DNA of 64,000 bases from Margaritifera margaritifera (lineage: Eukaryota; Mollusca; Bivalvia; Unionida; Margaritiferidae): the NCBI GenBank assembly GCA_029931535.1, contig JAQPZY010001688.1:5387001-5451000 (forward strand). Direction: 5' to 3'. Both the position numbers and the translations under genes were made by a program. The notes beneath the pieces are model-generated. The model was not told the DNA's origin, did not search any database, and saw only the letters and a list, made by a program, of their open reading frames with translations. Positions 26,416-37,164 of the stretch are shown here, one piece after another. Each line of letters opens with the position of its first letter. Position 1 is the stretch's first letter.

Positions 26416-28231
26416 GAAAATATTGTTATCGGCTCTGATGCACTTCATTCAATCGGAACATCGGTCGGCCACTTCCCTTAAGTCGAGAAATAACCTCGGA
26501 TGTATTTGTAGGAATACATATATATTTGATGGGTTTGGTGTTTCAACTCTGGCGGAGTGCACCGCATATGGTACGAAAGAAAAGGCGGACAATATTCCGA
26601 TTGTGTCTTTGTCTCCTTTCGCCGCAATATTGTGCCATGTGAACAAAAGTAGTTCAGAATATAGTTCTCAATGGCGGCAAATTGCATCTGAGATTTCTTT
26701 CTTTACTTGATGGAAATGGCCGAGTTTGTTCCAGTTGGCGCTTCATTATCACATTATTGGTATATTCTGACGTCAGCTGCGTGAAACCTTGTTACGTCGC
26801 AAGCCCTGTGCTCCATCTCAGCAAGTAAAGAATTTCTGAGTTTTTCCTCCCGCTAATTAGGCAGAATCTCCACATTCTGCACTAAAGCCATTATACCAAA
26901 AAAAAAAAAAAAGGATTGCAGAAAGTGTAGTCTTTATTAAGTGTGATGCAGTTATCAAAGTGTTCGTTTTCTCCAGGTGGCATTTTGTCACGAAATTTAC
27001 AGCGTTGTGGCAGTAGCATTATCCTTCAAAAGGGAGATTAGGAGTATGAGATGTGTAACAGTGAAATCATTCGCTCACCAACATACACCTTTCTCGATGT
27101 ACCCAACAAGAAGAATCTATGATTTTCAGCCTGTACACATTTGATTAATTTTAAAATACTCATGCTGCTATTATTTTGTGGATAGCTGGTAACAGGTCAC
27201 CTTTTCTTGTACTTTTCTATATAATGACCCTTACACTGGGATCGATATTTAACTGAATGTACCTCTAATAAATGCACATGAACCTAGGCATATGTTTTGG
27301 ATTGCTTGGAACCTTAATTATGTAGAAATATCCATTTTTTCAAAAAGTTAATTATCCCAATATTTTACATGCGATTATCCTTAAGACGCACATTAAAGTC
27401 GCCCAACAAATTGTTACTGTCCAGACAAAGTGTAACGTCACACCATTGCGCATGCGATAGGGTTATCAGAAGTCATTATTGCTGTATAGTTGTGTGACAT
27501 CAACAGGAGGAAACGATCAGTTTCATGTGCGTTGTCAACATAGTTTGTTTTAACTAAGCTCATAAGATGTCCTGGTTGGCATGCATCCAGAACAAAGTAG
27601 TTATTGCCCAAAAAGTTATAAATTGTTTTATGTATCATTCTATAGAGAAACTTCAAATTTTGTCAACATTTACTAATAAATGAATATTTTATATTCAGCA
27701 TACACCATACACCATTTGCCATGTTAAAATATTTCCTGGAACACTCAAGAGAAGGAGAAAGAAATTTGGAACATACAACTTATTTACCGAACAAATGTAT
27801 GTGTATATCCTTAGAAACGCAGCGTGTAATATGTTAAATCATGAACAGCGTTCCATTATCCCCACATTTTTTCGTAACCACATCTAAACCACTGAATGGA
27901 AATTCACCAAACTTGGGACGTTACCCATGTGGTGACCATCTGTGGGAGATCATGACTTTTTGGCTCTTGCCCTGGAGTCGGTGGAGGGGGTCAAAGATGA
28001 AGCATATACAAATTGGAATTACAATGATACTTAATTTAAAAATAATTAAAACTAAACTATGTACCTACATTTGTAGAAGGACACAATATATATTTGTTAC
28101 AGATTTTGGATTACAACTACTGGGTCACGTTTCAGAAAAAAAGGGAGGGGGGGATAAATATGATAAAAAAAACGCGGGGATTTGCAATGGCTATCACATA
28201 GATGTGACTCTAATTTGTATTTTGTTTTCAG
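26416..28231. other. Non-coding DNA upstream of the first visible exon
   Basis: No exon or promoter could be assigned. An open frame at 26423-26710 has no recognisable domain. The reading frame of the exon at 28232 stays open back to 27841. That extension contains no conserved sequence and is separated by a good splice acceptor, so it is treated as intron. Confidence 0.45.
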
Positions 28232-28641
28232 AGCAACATTTGCCACCTGAACGACATTCAGCTCCCATCCAATCGTTATCCAATATTTTTCACTCCCGCG
28301 GTGCAATTGTGATTGAAACATCTAACGATGTGGGCATGTGCAGCATGGAACAGAATCTTAAGGTCACAGATGGGGTAGCCGCGAGGAGGAAGCAACAGTA
28401 TAAAATATCTGATTCTGCTTCTACTTCCGTCTCCCAGTCCTCCTCCTACTCGTCCACCTACCACACCAGCACAGTCGCATACTCCAAGAGCTCGTCATGT
28501 TCCAGGTCCCAAAGTTACTCTCCCGACTGTTACTCGGCTGCTAGCAGCACCAACACAGTGGACTTCAATCAGCTGACGCTGGATCTACTGGACTCCTCTT
28601 CCTCGTCGGGAAGCTCGGAGAAGCACTCACCAGGGTCCAGT
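28232..28641 (+). CDS. Nuclear receptor exon: Ser-rich N-terminal (A/B) region
   Basis: A pyrimidine-rich acceptor ending TTTTCAG at 28231 precedes this exon. If that AG is used, the exon opens with two bases of a split codon; a second AG two bases on (exon from 28234) would open in phase 0. About 136 codons follow. The middle and end are strikingly rich in Ser, Thr and Tyr (for example SQSSSYSSTYHTSTVAYSKS, then SSSSSGSSEKHSPGSS), as expected for a disordered activation region. In-frame ATG codons at 28336 and 28345 could be internal starts. The donor at 28642 (AGT|GTAAGT) closes in phase 0, and an equally good donor lies 21 bases further at 28663. A/B regions are poorly conserved, so the link to the downstream exons rests on strand, phase and order. 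Confidence 0.72.
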
Positions 28642-28667
28642 GTAAGTGTCAAGTCATGCAGAGTAAG
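28642..28667 (+). promoter_or_regulatory. Tandem in-phase 5' splice sites
   Basis: Two consensus donors, GTAAGT at 28642 and GTAAGT at 28663, are 21 bases apart. Both leave the reading frame in phase 0. Use of the second would add seven residues (VSVKSCR) just before the DNA-binding-domain exon. Which one is used cannot be told from sequence. Confidence 0.5.
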
Positions 28668-28954
28668 TACTGCACTATAGTGCCAACAGGCAGACACACC
28701 TGACTGCACGAGGAGTGGAGTTTAGATATATATCGTCCTTATGCCTTAAGCAGAGTGATTAACTTGATTTTGATTTTCATTAACAAACAGTACTAAGGGA
28801 CTATGTCTAAATAATAACACAAACTTACCTTTTGTTATGTCTTGCATGTATGTACAGTCAACATGTACATTCAATAAAAATATTAGCAGTATGTTAGCAT
28901 TTAAATCAAAGTTTTAACTTTGTATCCATGTAATGTATGTAATATGGTGGGATA

Positions 28955-29150
28955 TAGCTGTTGATATGTTCGTCACTCTGACTGTCCAAAAACATTTTCG
29001 TTTCCGGAGCGTAACTCTTAAACCATTCAAAGTAAGTTTCTCTACGAAACATGGTACACACTTTGGACTAGTAATCCAGATGTGGCTTTTGCTATTCACA
29101 ATTGTTCGGTTTGAATATTTTTTTACGACTCTAGGTCTTAAAATAATGTA
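28955..29150 (+). repeat. Family C head-like fragment in intron 1
   Basis: Sequence resembling the family C head and first unit: TGACTGTCCAAAAACATTTT, TTTCCGGAGCGTAACTCTTA, AACCATTCAAA. The same order occurs at 31390-31460. Confidence 0.5.
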
Positions 29151-29399
29151 AGAGAAATAAAGTGAAACCAACAATGTAAGTAAAATCAACAAGCAGTTTA
29201 TTTCTAGACAATTAAAACGAAAAATCCAGAAGCCACTGTTATGTATGATGTTTATATAATATTATAAATATTTTAGGAAATTATAAATGTTTCTTCACTT
29301 TAATATTTGCTTAAATCTTTTTGTTTATCAGGAAAAACATGTTTAACTAGTGTCCTTGAATTAGGTTGTTTTGATCAATATGTTTTCTCAATTTGAAGG

Positions 29400-30470
29400 T
29401 CAAGGTTGATTTTTGTTTACAAGTAAAAATTCCATGAAGATGACACATGTTCTAGAACATTCTGTCATGTGACCAATCTTTATATATGCCATGTTTGGTG
29501 GACATTTATTCAGTTTTGACATTACCATCAGTCTTGTAAAGAGCTATTACAGTTGTGAAAATTCATTCCAAATTCTAAGAGAGGAATTATTTTAAATATT
29601 CATTGGATTATAACAGTGCTCACAAACTTTTGGATTTTGGATTTTTAATTGATGATTTTGGAATTTAAGTGAACTTATTCAGATATTTTGGAATACTTCA
29701 TTTTGACATCAGCACATCAAGATTTCTAGTACATCAGGACTTTGGAGACCATTAGTACATCATAACATTCAAGGACACAGCCGTGAATTCGGAACATTCT
29801 ATATTTAGGACTTGTGATTAGAACAATCATTCTTATTGGATTATTAGGATTTCAAAACACATTACTGTAAGTGACTTTTTGATTTTTCATTTTAATTATC
29901 TAGTAATAAATTGCTTGTTGATTTTTTACTTGATTTGTTGGTTTCACTTTCTTTCTGTTACATTTTTCTTAGACCATAGAGTCGTAACAGCCACTTAAAG
30001 TAACGTGAATTAAAGTCCAAATAATCCAATAATCCCAAGTGTCCTAATCACAAGTCCTAAATATAGAATATTCCGAATGAATTCCAGTAGCCTTGAATGT
30101 CTTAATGTGCCAGTAGTCTTTAATATTCGTATGTGTCAGTAGTATTGAATGTCCTAATATGCATGAATGATGTAATCCAGAATATCTTTGAATGAATTCA
30201 CATAAATCCCAAAGTCAAGTATTAATCCAAAATGAGAATGAGCACTTTTAGTAATTCCAATGAATATTTCAAATAAATAATTCCTCTCTCTGAATTTGCA
30301 CTGATTTTCACATCTGATTACTAAAATAAATTCCTTCTTAAATAGACTGATCTTAATAATATGAAGTTTATCATAGGAATGAAATCTTGTTTAGCAAATC
30401 TGTATAAATATGAGGATAAGTCACCTGACAGAATATTCTAGAATATGAGTAACTCTAATGGAAATTTCCT
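29400..30470. repeat. Long imperfect inverted repeat, arms about 480 bp, spacer about 100 bp
   Basis: The left arm (about 29400-29884) and right arm (about 29988-30470) are diverged reverse complements. Matched landmarks include GGACTTGTGATTAG (29810) with CTAATCACAAGTCC (30045), GAGAGGAATTATTTTAAATA (29578) with the ATAATTCCTCTC of 30280-30291, and TGACAGAATATTCTAGAATA (30427) with GTTCTAGAACATTCTGTCAT (29450). It is probably a foldback element or an inverted duplication of one repeat. It lies in intron 1 of the receptor, so the transcript could form a long hairpin. Confidence 0.75.
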
Positions 30471-30720
30471 GTGCGTACCTGACTTTTCTCACATCATGAC
30501 TTGGAAAATTCCAATCTAATTGTTAAATGCTATGTAAACAAGACTGACCTTGAACTCAAATGCTGTAAATATGTTGTTTACAAAATGACTAAAGTACAAC
30601 TTACCTCATGGACACGTATTATAAATTCAATATACATAACAATTTATAACATTTTCATCAGTTTTTCCATCCATCCACCAATCACATCTTCATTTCAAGA
30701 GCGGATCATTTCAAGATATC

Positions 30721-30910
30721 TTTTTGAAATTTGGTACACATATTACACTACCGGTCCAGACGTTCCTTTTTGAAATTTGGTACACATAGGACACTAGTGG
30801 TCCAGATGTTCCTTTTTGAAATTTGGTTCACATAGTACACTAGTGGTCCAGATGTTGCTTTTTGAAATTTGGTACACATATTATACTAGTGGTCCAGACT
30901 TTCCTTTTTG
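30721..30910. repeat. 46-bp minisatellite, 4 copies
   Basis: Units begin TTTTTGAAATTTGGTACACA at 30721, 30767, 30813 and 30859 and include CTAGTGGTCCAGATGTT. Diverged relatives (GAAATGTGGTATACATATT) follow at about 31020-31090. Confidence 0.88.
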
Positions 30911-31349
30911 TTATTAATTATTCTTCAGTGTCAATATCTTTCCGTTAATTCATACATCCCTCCATTATCCACACTTTTGTTTCTGAGGAAGAGTACCAAA
31001 ACTGTTTAAGACATCTCTATGAAATGTGGTATACATATTAGACTATCTCTGTGAAATGTGGTATACATATTGGACTAGTGGTATAGATGTACCTATTGCT
31101 ATTCACAGTTCTTCAGTTACAGTATTTTAAAGTGTTCGTCTGTTTGTCTATTCATCATCCATCCACTATTCACACTTTCATTTCTAGAGCAAAACTCACG
31201 ATATCTATCTTTTCCCTATATTATTCTTACGTGCGAACTTCATAGATATGAACTCTTCGGGAAATAATTCTGTATCCAAGCAGACATTTTGGAGGTGAGG
31301 AAGATATAGATGACTTCCGTCATATTTTATTTTTTATTATCTCCCCTCG

Positions 31350-31470
31350 CGTACGTAATACGGGGGATATAGCTATTTCTGTGTCTGTCTGTCTGAATGT
31401 CTGTCCAGTAACATTTTCCTTTCCGGAGCATAACTCTGAAACTGTTCAAAATACAGTGAAGCCTGCATTT
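31350..31470 (+). repeat. Family C head in intron 1
   Basis: ATCTCCCCTCGCGTACGTAA, then ACGGGGGATAT, TCTGTCTGTCTG and TCCTTTCCGGAGCATAACTC. It is the same type of head as at 21925, with no full subrepeat array following. Confidence 0.5.
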
Positions 31471-32364
31471 AAAGGACAGTCTTTGGACATGACAGAATTG
31501 CCTTTTATGGACAATAACCCTTTTATATACAGGACCAATACTCTCGATGTGCTTTACAGCCCGTACAGCCCGTACAGTTATGACTCTGAGTGTTGCACAA
31601 AATGAACAGAACTCAGTTGTTGTTTATTGTTTTGGGTGGCTTTTAACACCCAAGCTCGATAAGTCCCCCAATGCGGTAAGAAAATAGAAAATTTCTATCA
31701 GATGTAATGAGACCTAGTTGTAACTAGTCATTGTACACTGAATAATAATTTGTAAAAACAAGCTGGGCTTCATAAATCTGTCTGCAGTCGATAGTACCTG
31801 TGGCGAGCTGAAAGAGAGGCAAATCCGCGCTCGTGCAAGGTCACAATGTCCTTTTTACGCAACTTTGTTGCCCCCCCCCCCAAAAAAAAAAAATATATAT
31901 AAAAATTAAAGGAAAATACAAAGAAAGAAAAAATGTTGGTGTGAAAGAGACGGGAATATATTGACATGAGCAAATTGCTCACCATTTCTCTTGCTAACTT
32001 TGTTAAAATATAATATTTTTTGACAAAAACCTTGTTTCCTTGATGAAGTAAAAACTATTTGATGTAGACCAAATAAATTTGGTACATGTCTGCATGCATA
32101 TGTAGATGAAATAAACATAGTTTTATGCCATTAAAGCAGTATTTCAATTTTTTATTAGATTTTTGAATTTGTTGGACATTGTGCTGTGAGGACATACGAA
32201 TTTTTACAAACACAAATCTACTTTTTTCAACTATCAGGGTCACTGAGTCTGTTTACGTACTATTTCAATGTGCAATACGGAAAATTCCTCACTTTTTTTC
32301 CCAATACATGTCCATCCATACGCCCGTTCACAGTGTATTAAGCTTAGTGTTAAAGTTGTTAGCG

Positions 32365-35122
32365 CGCATGGTCATAAGGCCGTGTGAGCCTATGGTACTG
32401 TCTTGCGTACATCTTGCGTCCGTTAATAAATATTATTTTAAACAGCTTCTCAAAAATAACTGGACCGATTCGATCAAATTTAGTAATATCATAAAATGAA
32501 CGGTTTTCAATTCTTTTATTTTTATAAAATATGCCGATCCGCCATCAAATATGGCAGCCGTTACTAAAAATTAAAAAAGAATCTTTATTCGATTTTTCAG
32601 AAGCAGAAAGGGCTTTCAGTTTTGTACCAATGATGTCGATCCACCGTCAAATGTGGCTACCATTACTAAAAATAGACTTTTTTTTACATGATTTCTTCTC
32701 AAAAACTTCTAAGCAGAATTGGAGCATATTAGACAAAAACATTATGGCATAAAAAAACTATTAAAAAAAAAAAAAAAAAAAAAAAATTAAATGGTTTTTA
32801 AATCATGTTGCTCTGCCATTAATTATGGCAGCCTGTCCTAAAACAGAAAAGAAAAAGAAACATTTAATGAACTTCTTCTCAACAAATGCTCAATAGAATT
32901 TGACCAAATTTGACAGAAAACATTCTGGCATTAAATAGTTTTAGTTCTGTATAAATGATGTTGATTGGTCATTAAATGTGGCTGCAATTATTAAAATTAA
33001 AAAGAAAAAATATTTGATCGAATTCTTCTAAAACATCTGCTAAAACAGAATTTTGCCAAATTTGAAAGAAGGCATTCAGGCAAAAAAGTTTTCAGTTTTA
33101 TACAAATTTTGCCGTTCCGCCTTCAAATGTGACCGCTGTTACTAAAACTACAGAAACCTTGAAACGAAATCTTAAAAATTGCTAAACAGCAATTGACCAA
33201 ATTTGACGTACATCATCCTTGCACGAAGGGCTTTCAAATTTGTACAGTCGTGCCGATCTGCCGTCAAATATGGCCGCCACTACTAAAAAAGAAAAACTTT
33301 TAAACGACATCTCAAAAGCGCTGAACAGAAATTTACTAAATTTGATAGAAAACTTTCTGGCATAAGGGCTTTTAAATTAAAAATATGGCATCCTTTACTA
33401 AAAATGCAAAACTATAAACCGCTCAAACTTGATAAATTTGACAGTAATTCGATCCGCTGTCAAATATTACCGTCATTACTAAGAAAAGAAAAACTTGTAA
33501 AGGACTTCGAGTCAAAAAGCTATAAACAGAATTTGACCAAATTTGACAGAAAACTCTCTGTAATAAGATTCTGAATTTGTACAAATTATGCCGATGCACC
33601 GCGCCGTCACTAAAATATAGAAACGACCTTTACATTACACTTTTCAAAAACCGCTCAGCAGAATTTGATCATATTTGGCCGAAAGCATTCTGGTATGAAA
33701 GGCTTTCAGATTTTAACAAGTGATGGCAATCCACCGTTCAATATGTCTACCGTTACTGAAAAGAAAAACAACTTTTAAAAGCTTATTCAAAAAAGAAAAC
33801 AGCCGAATGTTCTACCTTGAAGGCATTTAAAATGAATACAAATGATGCCAGTCCTTCTTCAAATATGTCCACGTTACTAAATAAAGGAAAACATTTCAAA
33901 ACACCGCTCAGATGAATCTGACCAACTTTGACATAAAGCATTATGGCATAAAGTCCTTTCAATATTGGACAAATGATGCTGATGTGCCATCAGATATGAA
34001 TGAAGATATAAAGTATAAAGAAACCGTAAAACGAATATTTTCATAGCATTTGCGATCAACATCATTCCAAGTAATTTCTACAGAAACCATCCAACTGACA
34101 CAGATTTCTTGACCAAATGCTCAAAAACTTCAATTTGGCTATTATCTTAAAAACAGAAGACAACCATTGATACTTCTAGGAGTGTTTTCAGAGTGGAGGT
34201 GTATTAGAGCTGATGTGCCCCAAGGATCCGTTTTAGGCCCCTTACATTTTTTTTATATACATAAATGATATTGTTCATGAAATACACTTCAATACAAGTT
34301 TATTTGCAGATGATACAAGTCTCTTTTTTATCGTAGTTAATCCCGTCGTAACCGCACATAAGCCCAACTCTGACTTGGAAAAAAATCTCTCAATGGGCAA
34401 ATAATTGGCTTGTACCTTTTAACCCTTCCAAAACTGAATCCCTGAAAATTTCGAAGCGAAAATTAATAAACCCTTTCATCCATCAATAGTTATGCTGAAC
34501 CATAACTTTATTGAAAAGTCGAAAAGATTTACTTAAGAGCACCTTTTACTAAGACGCATGCACGTGTACGGGTCATGAACAGGTGTAAACAGAAATTCTC
34601 TTTTTCCCCACATAATTGGCCATCACTTCTGCAATGAAGTACTGTTCACTTTTAATCTCGCGTTTTCTTCCTTTCTTTTGTTCTTCCCCTTTTTTAAAAA
34701 AAACAACTTTATACACAATGTCCTACACATTTTAATTAAAAGCTTCTCCTTTTATCTTCTCTCTTTTCTTTAGCCTTCGTTGTTCAACTTTGTGCTTTAT
34801 ATACCTTGGCTAAATGCTAATGTGTAATGGACTCTTGACTTTGACTATTCAAAATTTAATTTTTAAATTTTTTTTGTCATTAAAACCCAATATCATCCGC
34901 CATATATTCACACATATTCACATGTATTTAAAAAATGTTGTACCATCAAAGGAGAAGAACACTAAAAGTCATTGTCTTTCGTTCTAATCCTTTGCCTTCT
35001 GTGTTGTACATCTTGTAATCTCCAACAACACATTTATGAAATAAAATATGTTTAAACTAATTTGGTTAATAGGCAAATGTTACCAGTAAGCGATAGCAGG
35101 TCCACTTGGACCTCTTGTTTTT
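32365..35122 (+). mobile_element. Family A element, copy 3, interrupted by a CR1-like LINE
   Basis: The head GGTCATAAGGCCGTGTGAGC, then TCTTGCGTCCG, starts at about 32370. Subrepeat units run to about 34100, each with variants of CAGAATTTGACCAAATTTGA and a CCGCCATCAAATATGGC-GC phrase. The tail begins TTTCTTGACCAAATGCTC at 34107 but stops. Tail-like sequence resumes at about 35072 (GGCAAATGTTACCAGTAAGC, then ACCTCTTGTTT). The material between is a LINE insertion. It sits in intron 1 of the receptor. Confidence 0.6.
34145..35070 (+). mobile_element. CR1-like LINE fragment with reverse transcriptase core
   Basis: At about 34185-34440 the + strand reads, with frameshifts, ADVPQGSVLGPL, then SLFADDTSLFF, a DLEKNLSQWANNWLVPFNPS stretch and KTESL. 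These are the QGSVLGP and FADD motifs of a CR1/jockey-type LINE reverse transcriptase; the Asp pair is present. The frame is broken and both ends are lost. The downstream part is AT-rich without a clear poly-A or microsatellite tail. It appears to have inserted into family A copy 3. Confidence 0.7.
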
Positions 35123-35683
35123 GTTATCTCAGTGTTAAATTTTGTTACTTTCGAGCTGAATAACAGGCGGGTTGAAAAACATGTGTCTCTTGTACATGTG
35201 AAATGTTTGCTTTTTTTCTAAGGAGACACAATGTTAATAACAGCGTTTTTAAACTGCTTTGGGAGAAGAATGCAGCTTTGAGCTTGTTGATTATTTGCCT
35301 TTTCTTGTGGATAGAATAAATGTAACCCCATTCAGTAACTAAGAAGTTGATCTTGTAAGAGATAACCAAATAAAAATAAAAATGAATGGAAAACATATTC
35401 AAAAGGCTGACAATTTGAAGCAAAAGCGTACCTACGTGTTGTCAACGTTATCCTTACTTCATTTTTCCAGAATCCATATCAAAATTGTCTCAGAATAACA
35501 AAAGTTCTTTGTGGAAAATATAAAATGCATTATTAAAATAATGTTGTATAAACTCTTGCTCGAATTTTTATATGTTAAATGATTAAGCAAAAATTGATTC
35601 AGTTGGAAATGCTATAAGGTAGTGTTTCACAATGGCACAATTTTTAATTATGAAAATAATAATGTGTGGCCTTGTTTTGGCAG

Positions 35684-35794
35684 TCCACCTCCAGGAAGCC
35701 CCTGTACACAGCGGAGTTACAAGTTATGTGTCGAATCTGTGGAGACCGAGCCTCTGGCTTTCATTACGGTGTTCACTCCTGTGAGGGATGCAAG
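35684..35794 (+). CDS. Nuclear receptor exon: zinc finger 1 of the DNA-binding domain
   Basis: This 111-base exon encodes 37 residues and is phase 0 at both ends, with acceptor TTGGCAG at 35683 and donor AAG|GTGACT at 35795. It holds the complete first C4 zinc module: CRIC, thirteen residues, then CEGC. The P-box residues are CEGCK, completed by G of the next exon, which is the NR1-type recognition helix for AGGTCA half-sites. An intron between CK and GFF is a common position in nuclear receptors. A 48-bp minisatellite begins only 61 bases beyond the donor, and a partial, eroded copy of this exon's 3' half may lie at 36217-36249. Confidence 0.96.
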
Positions 35795-35855
35795 GTGACT
35801 CTGATACCAAACTTCACGCCTCGATATTTCTTAACTTCCTCATTTACCTGTATAA

Positions 35856-36149
35856 AATGTGAAACCACATGCAAACACCATAGACCCAGATCTGCAGTCA
35901 CATAATGTGAAACCACATGCAAACACCATAGACCCAGATCTGCAGTCACATAATGTGAAACCACATGCAAACACCATAGACCCAGATCTGCAGTCACATA
36001 ATGTGAAACCACATGCAAACACCATAGACCCAGATCTGCAGTCACATAATGTGAAACCACATGCAAACACCATAGACCCAGATCTGCAGTCACATAATGT
36101 GAAACCACATGCAAACACCATAGACCCAGATCTGCAGTCACATAATGTG
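35856..36149. repeat. 48-bp minisatellite, 6 copies, in intron 2
   Basis: Units start at 35856, 35904, 35952, 36000, 36048 and 36096 and are virtually identical. Each contains AATGTGAAACCACATGCAAA, CACCATAGACCCAGATCTGC and AGTCACAT. The period is 16 codons and no frame used carries a stop, so long false open frames appear on both strands. The array begins 61 bases after the splice donor of the zinc-finger-1 exon. The near-identity suggests recent expansion. Confidence 0.97.
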
Positions 36150-36249
36150 GGTCTATCCTGCTCTCTTGACCAAACTGTATATACACTTATCTGTTTACAT
36201 GTTACATGATGGAAGATCTGGCTCTACGGTGTTCACAGTTGGGTGCAAG

Positions 36250-36652
36250 TAATATACAAACAAATGCAGTAGTAACAGCAGTGGCGGCGCGAGGGTTTGA
36301 TGCGCCCGGGGGCAATGTTCTTTAATGGTGTCCCCTACCGAGGCGCCCAGGGGCAATAATCTTTTGTAGCACCCCTACTTTGCCACAGAGAACAGTTTTT
36401 TTTTAATGTCAGTTGCCAAACTCCACCCCCACCCCCAATCTAAGCTCTGAAACCGGGGGCTTAGATGGGGGATGGGGGGGGGGAGGGGGTGGCAACAAAA
36501 AAGCTCCCGACGGCGCACCCCCCCCCCACCTGCGTTCGGGGTCAATTGCCCGCCCCACCACCCTGAGTAGCAGATTCAATATCAAGTACACTATTTCCTC
36601 AATACTTTATAACTGTATAGGATCGTGACTTTATTTCTACATTTCTTCATTC

Positions 36653-36656
<4 letters not shown>
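36250..36656. other. GC-rich repeat-like stretch in intron 2
   Basis: The segment 36278-36560 contains AGTGGCGGCGCGAGGG, two related GCGCCC-GGGGGCAAT phrases (36301 and 36341), and long G and C runs (36463-36490, 36519-36529). It looks like the edge of a DNA transposon, but no matching terminal repeat was found. Confidence 0.35.

Positions 36657-36722
<66 letters not shown>
36657..36722. repeat. (TA)n microsatellite, about 33 units
   Basis: Pure TA run in intron 2. Confidence 0.97.
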
Positions 36723-36724
<2 letters not shown>

Positions 36725-36947
36725 CACACTTTTCATGATTTTAACCTAGTAACTAAATATTATTCGTGAAGTACTGTTAATTTGTTAATTCATTTATTTT
36801 CATGGGTATCAAATTTTGCGGTTTGGCGATAAAAAATGATATTTTCGTCAGAACATATATTCAAGAGTTGGAAAAGGGTTTTGTTTAAGTACACAATGCA
36901 GCCGCCGTAGCATATAGCATATTGATAATTAGTAATTCAATGAAATG

Positions 36948-36948
<1 letters not shown>

Positions 36949-37016
<68 letters not shown>

Positions 37017-37024
37017 TATATATA
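36949..37024. repeat. (TA)n microsatellite, about 37 units
   Basis: TA run with one GATA interruption near the end. A short (TG)n lies at 37079-37093. Confidence 0.97.
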
Positions 37025-37164
37025 ATTTGATCATGAGAGGGTTTTCTCAAGAGAAGGAACACAAGCTGTCTCACGATGTGTGTGTGTGTGTGTTATACAT
37101 ATGAAAGAGTTTATTTTATTTATTGAATATGTGTGAGCCAGATCTTGAACACTTTTGTTTTGAC

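Noticed and set aside
27841..28231. Open frame continuing upstream of the Ser-rich exon to an ATG at 27841
   Set aside because: The extension has no conserved sequence and is separated from the exon by a strong TTTTGTTTTCAG acceptor, so it is read as intron.
35773..36209. Long open frames on both strands with 16-residue repeats
   Set aside because: They are produced by the 48-bp minisatellite, whose length is a multiple of three, and overlap the finger-1 exon only by chance.
36278..36575. DNA transposon (hAT-like) starting AGTGGCGGCGCG
   Set aside because: No matching inverted end or flanking duplication was found on the other side; it is reported only as a GC-rich stretch.
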